Origin: Chloroflexota bacterium
GTDB taxonomy: Bacteria; Chloroflexota; Dehalococcoidia; Tepidiformales; Tepidiformaceae
DNA length: 64,000 bases
Direction of reading: 5' to 3'
Assembly (NCBI GenBank): GCA_026705605.1
Contig: JAPPAK010000007.1
Span: 248,001 to 312,000, forward strand
Shown here: positions 55,865 to 63,907 of the stretch, one piece after another
Layout: each line of letters begins with the position of its first letter
How positions within the stretch are numbered: the first letter of the stretch is position 1
Made by a program: the position numbers and the translations under genes
Notes under the pieces: generated by a model
What the model saw: the letters and a program-made list of their open reading frames with translations, nothing else
Databases searched by the model: none
What the model was told of the DNA's origin: nothing

Positions 55865-55988
55865 TTGTCAGGCGGTTACCCGCCGTGGTTTGTTTCCAGC
55901 CCTACGACCGTGCCGCCGGGAGGCCACCCGCCGAATGGTTCGATTCTGCCTCCGCCTCGTCATCCGCGCGGTGCGCGGACCTGGCGCT
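55865..55988 (-). ncRNA. glmS ribozyme (glucosamine-6-phosphate-activated)
   Basis: On the minus strand the leader reads AGCGCCAG at 55988-55981, and cleavage is expected between the A and the first G. A perfect P1 stem TCCGCGC-ACC-GCGCGGA comes next, then the invariant GACGAGG, GGAGGC pairing later with GCCTCC (P2), ATCGAA, and TTCGGCGGGTGGCCTCCCGG, which matches the core of the known glmS ribozyme almost base for base. A GGCGG-GTAA-CCGCC hairpin with a GNRA loop (55884-55871) fits the P4 end. It lies about 100 bases upstream of glmS, same strand. In known cases glucosamine-6-phosphate acts as the catalytic cofactor and cleavage destabilises the mRNA. The 3' boundary is approximate. Confidence 0.92.
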
Positions 55989-56055
55989 TGACCGATCCCA
56001 CCTGTGGTCGATTGGGTCAGGTGTGCGATTCACCTCCCGACGCGGTGTTGTCCTG

Positions 56056-56084
56056 AGTGTCGGGCGGGAAGCGTGCCGCGTCAA
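56056..56084 (-). promoter_or_regulatory. Probable glmS promoter
   Basis: On the minus strand TTGACG (56084-56079), a 17-base spacer and GACACT (56061-56056) precede the ribozyme. Transcription from about 56048 would give a roughly 60-base segment before the ribozyme cleavage site. That segment contains AGGTG/CACCT/AGGTG blocks that could pair in two mutually exclusive ways. Confidence 0.5.
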
Positions 56085-56101
56085 CGGTGCGGGGGCGGAA
56101 G

Positions 56102-56413
56102 TTAGCTGGATTCGCGGGGGATGCCGGCAATGCCGAGGAACTCGTCCTCCCAGGCGAGGACGGACTCGATGGCGCGCTCGTCGGTGGGGGAGAGGAGGTG
56201 ACTCTGCTCGCGGAAGGCGGCGGCCACGCCGGTCGCGATCTCGGGGAGGGCGCGCGCCTGCAGCCCGAGCTCGCGTTCGGTGGTCAGGATGAGCTCGATG
56301 AGCTCGCCGGGGACGAAGAGGCCCTCTTCCTGGAGTTGCTCCCAGATCCACTCGGCGCACTCCTCGAGGAGCGCGCCTTCGAGCTTGCGGGCGCGCCCTT
56401 CGCCGCTGCTCAC
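56102..56413 (-). CDS. Hypothetical protein coupled to nfo
   Basis: This 103-residue acidic, helical protein (KLEGALLEECAEWIWEQLQE, LFVPGELIELILTTEREL, ERAIESVLAWEDEFLGIAGI) has no family that I recognise. The GTG at 56413 overlaps the TGA of nfo (GTGA), so it is co-translated with the DNA-repair enzyme. Its Trp/Glu-rich helices suggest a protein-protein role. It ends in TAA, rare in this window. The reading frame upstream of this GTG is only a shadow of nfo. Confidence 0.7.
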   Translation of the reverse strand: MSSGEGRARKLEGALLEECAEWIWEQLQEEGLFVPGELIELILTTERELGLQARALPEIATGVAAAFREQSHLLSPTDERAIESVLAWEDEFLGIAGIPRESS

Positions 56414-57279
56414 GGGCCGCCCGGTCCGGGTGCGCCGACTTCCTCGCGAATGCGCTTCAGGCGGTTGACGTTCTCCTCGTCGGGGCCACCGCCTTCGACT
56501 CCGGGTACTTCGAGGAGGAGGGGGGCGTCGCGGAAGGCACGGTGGGCGAGGATGTTGTGGAAGCCATCGAGCCCCATGTGGCCGTCGCCGATGTTCTCGT
56601 GGCGGTCGCGGACGCCGCCGAGGGGCACCTTGCTGTCGTTGGCGTGGACGGCGCGGAGGCGGTCGAAGCCGATCTCGCGGTCGAACTCCTCCATGGCCAG
56701 CTCGCAGCCCTCGCGCGTCGTGATGTCGTAGCCCATGGCGAAGGCGTGGCAGGTATCGAGGCAGACACCCAGGCGGGGGTGGTTGTCGCAGCCGCGGATG
56801 AGCTCGCCGACCTCGGTGAAGGTCGAGCCGATGCCGTTCCCCTGGCCGGCGTTGTTCTCGATGAGGAGCATGGAGTCGTTGTCGGCGGCTTCGAGGACTT
56901 CGAGCATGACGCGGCAGATCTGGTCGCGGACGGCGTCGAAGCCGGCGCCCTTGTGGCTGCCCACATGGAAGATGGTGCCCTCGACGCCGAGCGTTCCCGC
57001 CCACTGCACGTACTGCTTGAGGGAACCGGCGGAGCGATTGAGGAGCTTTTCGTCCTGCGTTCCCAGATTGACGAGGTAGATGCCGTGGAAGAAGACGGGC
57101 ACCGGTACGCGCTCGTGCTCGTCGTGGAAGGCGGCGACGGCCTCGTCGCCGACGCTGGGAGGCCGCCACTGCTGGGGCGGAGAGATGAAGAGCTGGATGG
57201 CCTCCGCGCCGATCTCTTCGGCGCGACCGAATACGTTCTGGGGACCTCCCGCGGAGGAGACGTGGGCGCCGACTCGCAT
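56410..57279 (-). CDS. nfo: Endonuclease IV (AP endonuclease)
   Basis: This 289-residue zinc-dependent TIM-barrel enzyme cleaves DNA at abasic sites in base excision repair. It starts MRVGAHVSSAGG. The three PROSITE-type signatures are visible: LLIENNAGQGNGIGSTF with the metal Glu, LGVCLDTCHAFAMGYD, and VHANDSKVPLG followed by RHENIGDGHMG. All zinc histidines are in place. The ATG at 57279 is divergent from csoR, 78 bases away. Operon with the downstream 103-residue protein. Confidence 0.95.
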   Translation of the reverse strand: MRVGAHVSSAGGPQNVFGRAEEIGAEAIQLFISPPQQWRPPSVGDEAVAAFHDEHERVPVPVFFHGIYLVNLGTQDEKLLNRSAGSLKQYVQWAGTLGVEGTIFHVGSHKGAGFDAVRDQICRVMLEVLEAADNDSMLLIENNAGQGNGIGSTFTEVGELIRGCDNHPRLGVCLDTCHAFAMGYDITTREGCELAMEEFDREIGFDRLRAVHANDSKVPLGGVRDRHENIGDGHMGLDGFHNILAHRAFRDAPLLLEVPGVEGGGPDEENVNRLKRIREEVGAPGPGGP

Positions 57280-57325
57280 GGCGGCGAGTGTACGCGGGGC
57301 CGGGGCGTGACGCAGGTCTGATAGG

Positions 57326-57342
57326 ATAGGGGGGTACCCTAT
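57326..57342. promoter_or_regulatory. Probable CsoR operator
   Basis: ATAGGG-GGGTA-CCCTAT is a G-tract inverted repeat, with GGGTACCC at its centre, just upstream of the csoR ribosome site (AGGGGAGG). G/C-tract palindromes of this kind are the usual binding sites of CsoR-family repressors, so csoR-copZ-copA is likely autoregulated by copper. Confidence 0.7.
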
Positions 57343-57357
57343 TAGGGGAGGCGCGAC

Positions 57358-57666
57358 ATGCTCCCTGAGACCCAACAGCAAGCGAGCCGGCGGCTCAAGA
57401 TCATCGCGGGGCAGATCGAGGCGTTGCAGAAGCAGGTCGAAGAGGACCGCTACTGCGTCGATTTGCTCGACCTGTCGCTCTCGGTGCAGCGGGCGCTGCG
57501 CAGCCTCGACGCGCTGGTGCTCGAAGGGCACCTGCGCACGCACGTCATCGAGCAGGTGACGAGCGGCGAGTCGGAACGCGCGGTCAACGAGCTCTTGCGC
57601 GTCTACAAAATCCAGGGGCCCGTGGAGGGTCCCCAACCAGCACACAACGGAGGACACCATGGCTGA
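57358..57666 (+). CDS. csoR: Copper-sensing repressor, CsoR family
   Basis: This 102-residue all-helical DUF156 repressor leaves DNA when Cu(I) binds. The metal residues are Cys33 (DRYCVDLL), His58 and His62 (EGHLRTHVIEQV). The spacing 25 and 4 is the same as in mycobacterial CsoR, but the last ligand is His rather than Cys, giving a C-H-H site like that of the Thermus protein. A palindromic operator lies upstream. The stop overlaps the copZ start by 8 bases. The His/Gly tail is extra. Confidence 0.92.
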   Translation: MLPETQQQASRRLKIIAGQIEALQKQVEEDRYCVDLLDLSLSVQRALRSLDALVLEGHLRTHVIEQVTSGESERAVNELLRVYKIQGPVEGPQPAHNGGHHG

Positions 57667-57877
57667 GACAATCGAACTGAAGGTCGACGGGATGACCTGC
57701 GACCACTGCGTGCGCGCGGTGACGGAGGCGATCAGCGGCGTGGACGGCGTGACCGAAGCGAGCGTCGACCTCGACGCCGGGGCGGCCACGGTCAGGGGGA
57801 AGGGGGTTGACCTCGGAGCCGTGGTCGCCGCCGTGATCGAGGAGGGGTACGAGGCCGCGCCGCAAGCCGCTTCATGA
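57659..57877 (+). CDS. copZ: Copper chaperone CopZ (heavy-metal-associated domain)
   Basis: This 72-residue single HMA domain has the Cu(I)-binding GMTCDHC motif (residues about 11-17) and the VDGVTEASVDLDAGAATV ferredoxin-like core. It carries copper to the CopA ATPase. The ATG overlaps csoR, and its TGA overlaps the copA ATG (ATGA), so the three genes are one coupled operon. Confidence 0.95.
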   Translation: MAETIELKVDGMTCDHCVRAVTEAISGVDGVTEASVDLDAGAATVRGKGVDLGAVVAAVIEEGYEAAPQAAS

Positions 57878-60204
57878 CGAGCCCCGATCGTGCGATCACC
57901 CTGCGAATCGGGGGGATGACGTGCGCGTCCTGCGTGCGTCGCGTCGAACGCGCCCTGAATCGCGTCGATGGCGTTGACGAGGCGAGCGTGAATTTCGCCT
58001 CAGCGACGGCGCGGGTGTCGCTGGGCGATGCGATCGGGGCGGACGACCTTGTGCAGGCCGTCGAGCGGGCCGGGTACGACGCCGCCGAGCTCGACGCGAA
58101 CGTGGAGGCGGCGGACGAAGGGTCGCGGGCGCGCCTCGCGATGCTGGCGACCGGCGGGGTGCTCGCGGTGCCGGTAATCATCGCGAGCATGGCGATGGAC
58201 ATCGCCTGCCTGGCGCTCTTCGGGAGCGAGCGGCTCACGGGGTGGCTGCTGCTGGGCGGGGCGGGTGTCGTGCAGGGGCTGCTCGGGTGGCGGTTCTACC
58301 GCGCTTCGTGGCCGGCCCTGCGCGCGCTGACGCCGAACATGGACGTGCTGGTGGCGCTGGGCACGACCGTGGCGTTCGTGTTCAGCGCGTGGGTGGTGCT
58401 GGCCGACCGCAGCGAGTCGATGTTCTTCGACGTGAGCGCAGCGGTGCTGCTCTTCGTCAGCCTGGGGCGGTTCTTCGAGGACCGGGCGCGGGCGAGTGCG
58501 GGCGGGGCCATCCGCGCCCTGCTGGGTCTGACAGCGAAGTCGGTCAACGTGTTGCGCGAGGGGGTGGAGGAAGCGGTGCCGGTCGAAGGGGTGGCGGTTG
58601 GCGACGTATTCCGGGTGCGGCCGGGGGAGCGGGTCGCGCTCGACGGCGTGATCCGGGCAGGCCGCAGCGCGCTCGACGAGTCGCTGCTGACGGGTGAGTC
58701 AATGCCGGTCGAACGGGGACCCGGGGAGGCGGTCGTCGGGGGCGCGCTCAACCAGCACGGGGTGATCGAGGTGGAGGCGACGGCGGTGGGGGAGGACACG
58801 GTGTTGCAGCGCATGGCGGCGCTGGTGGCGGAGGCGCAGGGGTCGCGGGCGCCCGTCGAGCGGGTGGTGGACGCGGTGGCAGCGGTGTTCGTGCCGATCG
58901 TGCTGGTCCTGGCGCTGGGGACGTTCCTCGGCTGGGGCTTGCTCGATGACTCGTTCGTGCGGGCGATGGTGTTCTCGGTAGCGGTGCTGGTGATCGCCTG
59001 CCCGTGCGCCCTCGGGCTGGCGACGCCGACGGCGATCATCGCGGGGACGGGGATGGGGGCGGAGCGGGGCATCCTGATCCGGAACGCGGAGGCGCTGGAG
59101 ATGGCGGCCCGGATCGACGCGGTCGTGCTCGACAAGACGGGCACGCTCACGGAGGGGCGCCCGGAGCTGGTCGATCTGGCGCCCGGGCCGGGGTTCGGCG
59201 AAGACGAGGTGCTGGCACTGGCGGCGGCGGTCGAGGCGCTGAGCGAACACCCGGTGAGCGCGGCCGTCGTGGAGGCGGCGGAGGGGCGGGGGCTCGCCCT
59301 CACCACGGCGGACGGCTTCGAGGCGCTTCCGGGGGCGGGGCTGAAGGGGGAGGTCGGCGGGCGAGCAGTCCTCATCGGGACGCGGCGGCTGTTCGAGGAA
59401 CGGGGCATCGCCCTCGACGGGGAGGCGGAGGCCACGCTGGGGCGGCTGGAGGCGGAGGGGCGGACGACCGCCCTGGTCGCAGTCGAGGAGGCGTACGCGG
59501 GGACGCTTGCGTTCGCGGACCCGCCGAAGGCGAACGCGGCACAGGCGGTCGCTACGCTGCGGTCGCTGGGCGTGCGCACCATCATGGCGACCGGCGACAA
59601 CGAGCGGAGCGCGCTCGCCGCCGCCCGCGCCCTCGGCATCGAGGAGGTGCGCGCGGGGCTTCGCCCGGAGGAGAAGCTGGCGCTCGTGCGGGAGCTGCAA
59701 GCGGAAGGACTGCGCGTGGCGGTAGCGGGGGACGGCATCAACGACGCGGCCGCTCTCGCGCAGGCGGACGTCAGCATCGCGATGAGCACGGGCGCCGATG
59801 CGGCCATTGAGGCGAGCGACGTCACGCTCCTGCACGGCGACATCGCGAAGATCGCGGAAGCGATCCTGCTGAGCCGGGCGACGCTGCGGACGATCCGGCA
59901 GAACCTCGGCTGGGCGTTCGGCTACAACGTCATCGCCATCCCCATCGCGATGGTGGGGCTCCTGAACCCGATCGTGGCGGGCGGGGCGATGGCGCTCAGC
60001 TCGGTAAGCGTGATGGCGAACAGCCTGCGGCTGCGCACGCAGCGCCGCCGTATCGTCGAGGCGAGCGGCGGCGCCTACGAGGGTCCGGGCGAGCGGTTCA
60101 CATCCATGAACCGGGGTCCGCTGCTGGCGCTGGCGTCGATCGTGGTCGTGCTGCTGGCGCCGTTCGTCGCGTTCACAGGCATTGAGCGGTCGTGGTGGGG
60201 GTAG
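57874..60204 (+). CDS. copA: Cu(I)-exporting P1B-type ATPase
   Basis: This 776-residue copper efflux pump has an N-terminal HMA domain (GGMTCASCVRRVERAL), eight predicted membrane helices, the actuator LTGES motif (SLLTGESMP), the transport-site CPC in VIACPCALGLATPTAII, the phosphorylation site DKTGTLT, the nucleotide-binding EHPVSAAV, and the hinge GDGINDAAAL. The single N-terminal metal domain is typical of bacterial CopA. Last gene of the csoR-copZ-copA operon. The TAG stop lies in a small tandem repeat. Confidence 0.97.
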   Translation: MTSPDRAITLRIGGMTCASCVRRVERALNRVDGVDEASVNFASATARVSLGDAIGADDLVQAVERAGYDAAELDANVEAADEGSRARLAMLATGGVLAVPVIIASMAMDIACLALFGSERLTGWLLLGGAGVVQGLLGWRFYRASWPALRALTPNMDVLVALGTTVAFVFSAWVVLADRSESMFFDVSAAVLLFVSLGRFFEDRARASAGGAIRALLGLTAKSVNVLREGVEEAVPVEGVAVGDVFRVRPGERVALDGVIRAGRSALDESLLTGESMPVERGPGEAVVGGALNQHGVIEVEATAVGEDTVLQRMAALVAEAQGSRAPVERVVDAVAAVFVPIVLVLALGTFLGWGLLDDSFVRAMVFSVAVLVIACPCALGLATPTAIIAGTGMGAERGILIRNAEALEMAARIDAVVLDKTGTLTEGRPELVDLAPGPGFGEDEVLALAAAVEALSEHPVSAAVVEAAEGRGLALTTADGFEALPGAGLKGEVGGRAVLIGTRRLFEERGIALDGEAEATLGRLEAEGRTTALVAVEEAYAGTLAFADPPKANAAQAVATLRSLGVRTIMATGDNERSALAAARALGIEEVRAGLRPEEKLALVRELQAEGLRVAVAGDGINDAAALAQADVSIAMSTGADAAIEASDVTLLHGDIAKIAEAILLSRATLRTIRQNLGWAFGYNVIAIPIAMVGLLNPIVAGGAMALSSVSVMANSLRLRTQRRRIVEASGGAYEGPGERFTSMNRGPLLALASIVVVLLAPFVAFTGIERSWWG

Positions 60205-60220
60205 CTGCACGTAGCTGCAC
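60201..60220. repeat. Tandem 10-bp repeat at the copA stop
   Basis: GTAGCTGCAC occurs twice in direct tandem at 60201-60210 and 60211-60220. The first copy contains the copA stop codon. It may mark a small duplication at the edge of the lower-GC island that follows. Confidence 0.5.
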
Positions 60221-60246
60221 ACTGACCGATGCGCTAGAATATAGCC

Positions 60247-60660
60247 ATGGCATGGTCAACGTTCACCGGAAAAGGCTCGAAGGGCGAGTTTGCGTTCCCT
60301 GTCGTGACAGTTCACCAATCAGGCACGCTCTCGCTCAGCGAACAGGCTTACGTGGCGCTGGGCAAGCCGCAGGCGATCGACTTGTTGTACGACGAGGATG
60401 TCCCTTCCAAGTTTGGCGTGAGGGCTAACCCGGACGGAGACTATCAACCCAGGCGAGCCCAGAACGGGAAAAGCTGGTTCATTTCTGGCTCCTCGTTCTT
60501 TCGCTTCCTCGGCCGTGTTCCAGTCGAGACGCAGCGTTATGGGCCCGTGACCGTTATGGACGGTGTCCTGGAAGTCAACCTTGACGATCCCATGGCAAAG
60601 CCAAAACGTCGTTCCAGACGCAACACAGTGGAGGTGGAGGAGCAAGAGACGTTAGAATAG
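60247..60660 (+). CDS. Hypothetical protein, probably horizontally acquired
   Basis: This 137-residue protein begins MAWSTFTGKGSKGEFAF. Its middle LSLSEQAYVALGKPQAIDLL and DVPSKFGVRAN recall small beta-rich proteins from mobile elements that begin with a similar AYEALG-type motif, but I cannot give it a function. The C-terminus is Lys/Arg- then Glu-rich (KPKRRSRRN). Codon use is clearly less GC-rich than in copA or ispG. A -10-like TAGAAT (60235-60240) is only 6 bases before the ATG, suggesting a leaderless transcript. A strong hairpin follows the stop. Confidence 0.65.
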   Translation: MAWSTFTGKGSKGEFAFPVVTVHQSGTLSLSEQAYVALGKPQAIDLLYDEDVPSKFGVRANPDGDYQPRRAQNGKSWFISGSSFFRFLGRVPVETQRYGPVTVMDGVLEVNLDDPMAKPKRRSRRNTVEVEEQETLE

Positions 60661-60670
60661 AGAAGGCGAA

Positions 60671-60696
60671 GGGGGTGGCGCTGACACGCCACCCCC
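60671..60696 (+). terminator. Terminator-like GC hairpin
   Basis: GGGGGTGGCG, a 6-base loop (CTGACA) and CGCCACCCCC form a perfect 10-bp stem 10 bases after the stop of the 137-residue protein. There is no T-run, so termination would be non-canonical. The rest of 60697-60809 shows nothing recognisable. Confidence 0.6.
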
Positions 60697-60809
60697 TCAG
60701 AACGCAATCGCCAGCGAGACGTGAATCACACAGGCCGGTTGCGCGTGCGGCACGATACAGGCTCCGCCGCCCGCTGGGAACCGGCCCGAATCAGGAAGGT
60801 TCTTAGCCA

Positions 60810-61163
60810 ATGGGAAACACCCTACCCCCAGGTTCCAACGCGCAGACTCCACCTCCCCCTCTTGAAAGCTTCGGTGCCGACGGAAGGGGGGAAGGCTCTA
60901 ACCCTAGCTGTCCCGACCAGATAACGGCCCTGCTCAGAGGATCCCGGGTAGCAGCGAACGCTGTCGGCGACAAAGTAACGCTCCGTGAACTGCCGACCGG
61001 TGACCTGATCGCGGTCCACCCAGCGCTGGGCACTCTCGGACGGCTCACGGGGCTCAACCAGAGGCAGCGCTCCTGCCTCTCCACCTACGACTACGAGGCG
61101 GTGCTAACGGAGGGGAATGGGAATGGGCTGGAATTGGTCCTCTCACGAATTGGCGAGCGGTGA
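60810..61163 (+). CDS. Hypothetical protein upstream of the DUF4417-like gene
   Basis: This 117-residue protein has a disordered Pro/Gly/Ser N-terminus (MGNTLPPGSNAQTPPPP) and a compact C-terminal half with alternating strands (VTLRELPTGDLIAVHPALG, LEAL-free, ending ELVLSRIGER). The latter faintly recalls a HIRAN-like beta barrel, but this is only an impression. The ATG follows AGGAAGG. It overlaps the next gene by 47 bases in a different frame, so the two are linked. Composition is lower in GC than the core genes. Confidence 0.5.
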   Translation: MGNTLPPGSNAQTPPPPLESFGADGRGEGSNPSCPDQITALLRGSRVAANAVGDKVTLRELPTGDLIAVHPALGTLGRLTGLNQRQRSCLSTYDYEAVLTEGNGNGLELVLSRIGER

Positions 61164-62169
61164 CGAATATCAGTTGGCTTTTCCTCGAGAGTCATGCCCG
61201 TCGTGCGAGGACTTCTCCGGGTGTCCCTACGCGGGTACTACCTATCAGTGCTGGGCGATCCCGGTCCTTGAGGGAGATATTCAGCCATGTACAGCCGATG
61301 CGCCGATTTGGATTCAGCAACTGAACCGACTCGACATCCGGGCTCGCGGCTCATTTGCTTCCCCCACACTTCCCGAACTGATCCCCCGGGTTGAACCGCA
61401 GTCGGCAGCGGGACCTGCAACAGACGGACTGTCATGGGTAGCTCTCTCACCATCGGGGTTTCTTCAGGGCAACGGGAGTCGTGTCCGAACGAAGGAAGAC
61501 ATCCTGAGGGCGACCGGCATGGATGCCAACATCAAGACGGTGCTTGTGTTGACCGGTAAGGACGAGGCACTCGCGACCCTAGGAAGAGCCAGAAGTGAGC
61601 TGATTAACTCCATTCGGTCGAGCGGCCACGACCTGGTTCTGAGCCCCCACTTCTCCCTGTGGGAGAAGCACTCTGCATTCCACAGCAGAGTCCAGATTGC
61701 CTACATAGACCGCTTCGGAACCGACCTCGCTGAAGCTGGAATACCCACGGTTCCCGTGGCCTGCTGGTATGAGGGTGCGGACATGGACGATTTGGCCGCA
61801 GCGGTAAACGCGAACCCGTCGATTCGGGTGATGTGGTTGGACTGGCAGAAGGTTCCGCACGGACCGAAATGGAGGCGCAGAAACCACGAACTGCAGCGTT
61901 TGGCCGAGCTCATGCCTACGGTGCGGTTCATCGTGAATGGCGTGGGGAGTCCACGTCGGGAGGACTTGCTCGCCAAGCCCTACGTCATGTCAGTGGTGAG
62001 TTCCCACGAGTTCGTGGCGGCCGTCCGTGGGAATAAGGGACCGGACGCGCAGGCTGCAGCGCAACATCAGCTAACACCATTTCTTAACCAAGGCGACGCC
62101 GGGCAACACCGTTCTTCACCCCGGCACACCGGTGGCGTTGTTCGACATGTTCCCGTGAGCCAGAAGTGA
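61117..62169 (+). CDS. DUF4417-like protein with Cys-rich N-terminus
   Basis: This 350-residue protein has an N-terminal cysteine cluster, CPSCEDFSGCPYAGTTYQCW, that could bind zinc or an iron-sulfur cluster. From about residue 150 there is a TIM-barrel-like domain: VLVLTGKDEAL, LVLSPHFSLWEKHSAFHSR, TVPVACWYEGADMDDL, and VRFIVNGVGSPRRED. These segments resemble DUF4417, a family found mostly in phages, plasmids and accessory regions with unknown function. The tail is low-complexity (Gln/Ala/His). The start at 61117 is nested in the upstream gene. The call is by motif impression and needs a profile search. Confidence 0.55.
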   Translation: MGMGWNWSSHELASGDEYQLAFPRESCPSCEDFSGCPYAGTTYQCWAIPVLEGDIQPCTADAPIWIQQLNRLDIRARGSFASPTLPELIPRVEPQSAAGPATDGLSWVALSPSGFLQGNGSRVRTKEDILRATGMDANIKTVLVLTGKDEALATLGRARSELINSIRSSGHDLVLSPHFSLWEKHSAFHSRVQIAYIDRFGTDLAEAGIPTVPVACWYEGADMDDLAAAVNANPSIRVMWLDWQKVPHGPKWRRRNHELQRLAELMPTVRFIVNGVGSPRREDLLAKPYVMSVVSSHEFVAAVRGNKGPDAQAAAQHQLTPFLNQGDAGQHRSSPRHTGGVVRHVPVSQK

Positions 62170-62226
62170 CGGCGTCGTAAGCGGCCTCCTATCGCCGTTC
62201 ACGGGAGTCGGGCTACACTCCCCAGC

Positions 62227-63378
62227 ATGAAGCGAGCAGAAACGCGTGCCGTGAAGGCAGGTTCGATCACCATCGGCGGTGGGGCACCCGTCGTCGTGCA
62301 GTCGATGGCGGCGACGAAGACGCAGAACGTCGAGGCGACAATCGACCAGGTGCGGATGATCCACGAGGCCGGCGCCGGGCTCGTGCGCGTCGCCGTCGAC
62401 AGCCGCAAGGACGTCGAGTGCCTGGGGCAGGTGCGAGAGGCGGTTCCCGAGGCCAATTTCGTGGTCGACCTGCAGGAGAGCTACCGGCTCGTGACGCAGG
62501 TCGCGCCGCACGTCGACAAGGTTCGCTACAACCCCGGCCACCTGTACCACCACCAGAAGTCGAAGCCGGTGGCGGAGAAGGTCGCGTTCATCGCGGAGAC
62601 CGCGGAGAAGCACGACTGCGCGATTCGCGTGGGCGTGAACTGCGGGTCGGTGGACCCCGCCATGGACGAGAAGTACGAGGGGGCGGACGAGCCCGGACTC
62701 GAGGGCGTGACGGCAATGGTCGAGAGCGCGCTGGAGCACGCGCAGATGCTCGACGACATCGGGTTCACGCGGTTCGTGGTGTCGATGAAGGACAGCGATC
62801 CCCGCAAGGTGATCGCGGGCAACAAGCGGTTCGCGGAGGCGAGGCCCGAGATCCCGCTGCACCTCGGCGTCACGGAGGCGGGGATGCCGCCGGAGGGCGT
62901 GATCAAGACGCGCATCGCCTTCGAGCAGCTCCTGAGCCAGGGCGTAGGCGACACGATCCGCGTGTCGCTGACGCTGCCGTTCGCGGAGAAGTGGCGCGAG
63001 GTGGAGGCGGGGAAGTCGATTCTGGACGACATCGAGGCGGGGCGGTTCCGCTCGGTGCCGGAGTTCCTCGATGGGGGGCTGAACATCATCAGCTGCCCGA
63101 GCTGCAGCCGCGTGGAGAACGAGGCGTTCATCGAGCTGGCGCAGGACGTCAAGGAGATGACGACCTACGCGAAAGAGCACGACATAACGATCGCCGTGAT
63201 GGGCTGCCGCGTGAACGGTCCCGGGGAGACGGACGACGCGGACCTGGGGCTCTGGTGCGCGCCCACCTTCGTGAACCTGAAGCGGGGCGAGGAAGAGCTC
63301 GGCGCCTACCCGTACGACGAGGTGCTGGGCCGGCTCAAGGTCGAGCTGGACGCGCTGATCGCGGCCAAGAGCGGCTAG
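62227..63378 (+). CDS. ispG: 4-hydroxy-3-methylbut-2-enyl diphosphate synthase
   Basis: This 383-residue [4Fe-4S] enzyme carries out the sixth step of the non-mevalonate isoprenoid pathway, reductively opening the cyclic diphosphate. The TIM-barrel part opens [19 protein letters not shown]. The cluster domain has Cys290 and Cys293 in ISCPSCSR, and Cys327 with Glu334 in [10 protein letters not shown]. These are the full set of ligands (three Cys, one Glu). It is of the short, plant-insert-free bacterial type. ATG at 62227. Convergent with the DinB-like gene, 15 bases away. Confidence 0.96.
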   Translation: MKRAETRAVKAGSITIGGGAPVVVQSMAATKTQNVEATIDQVRMIHEAGAGLVRVAVDSRKDVECLGQVREAVPEANFVVDLQESYRLVTQVAPHVDKVRYNPGHLYHHQKSKPVAEKVAFIAETAEKHDCAIRVGVNCGSVDPAMDEKYEGADEPGLEGVTAMVESALEHAQMLDDIGFTRFVVSMKDSDPRKVIAGNKRFAEARPEIPLHLGVTEAGMPPEGVIKTRIAFEQLLSQGVGDTIRVSLTLPFAEKWREVEAGKSILDDIEAGRFRSVPEFLDGGLNIISCPSCSRVENEAFIELAQDVKEMTTYAKEHDITIAVMGCRVNGPGETDDADLGLWCAPTFVNLKRGEEELGAYPYDEVLGRLKVELDALIAAKSG

Positions 63379-63393
63379 CGAGGGCGCGGCGCC

Positions 63394-63903
63394 CTAGAAG
63401 GGCAGGCCCTTCTCACCCTGGACGCCCCTGAGCGCGGCAATCTCGCCCCAGTGGCTGGCGACGTGGACCACGCCCACGTTGGCGAGCATGTCGATGGCGC
63501 GCTGCTCGCCCATGGGCGTCTCCATGGTGCGATTGAGCACCTCGTCGGCGGCTTCCGCGAGGAATGCGTCCGTTGCCGCCTGGACGGCCGCGACGTAGTC
63601 GCGGACCGTGGCCAGGTCGAAGCGCTTGTCCGCCCACGAGGAGGCGTCGCGAGGGCCGGCCGATTCCAGACCCAGCTTCGCGTCCCACCCTTCTGACTCG
63701 AGCACGGTCGGGCGGCCCTGGACGAGGCCGTGGACGATGCCGTCCTGGGTCATAGCGATGTGGGCGTAGACGGCGGATATGGGGCTGATGGCCCAGCCCT
63801 CGCCACGGTGGTCGGCCGTCTCTTGTGAACAGTCGCTCATCGTGCCTTCGAGGAGTTGGTGGACCCACGCGAACTGGGCGCGCAGGAGGTCACGGGCGTC
63901 CAT
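63394..63903 (-). CDS. DinB-family (YfiT-like) metal-binding four-helix protein
   Basis: This 169-residue four-helix-bundle protein has the DinB/DUF664-type pattern: RAQFAWVHQLLEGTM in helix 1, AVYAHIAMTQDGIVHGLVQG with the first metal histidine in helix 2, and GVVHVASHWGEIAALRG with the other two histidines in helix 4. Family members are often thiol transferases or of unknown function. The start is ATG at 63903, 4 bases after the stop of the upstream gene, which suggests an operon. Confidence 0.82.
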   Translation of the reverse strand: MDARDLLRAQFAWVHQLLEGTMSDCSQETADHRGEGWAISPISAVYAHIAMTQDGIVHGLVQGRPTVLESEGWDAKLGLESAGPRDASSWADKRFDLATVRDYVAAVQAATDAFLAEAADEVLNRTMETPMGEQRAIDMLANVGVVHVASHWGEIAALRGVQGEKGLPF

Positions 63904-63907
63904 GAGG

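Noticed and set aside
60721..60924. 67-codon frame upstream of the 117-residue protein
   Set aside because: Overlaps the better supported gene, lacks a ribosome site and shows no motif.
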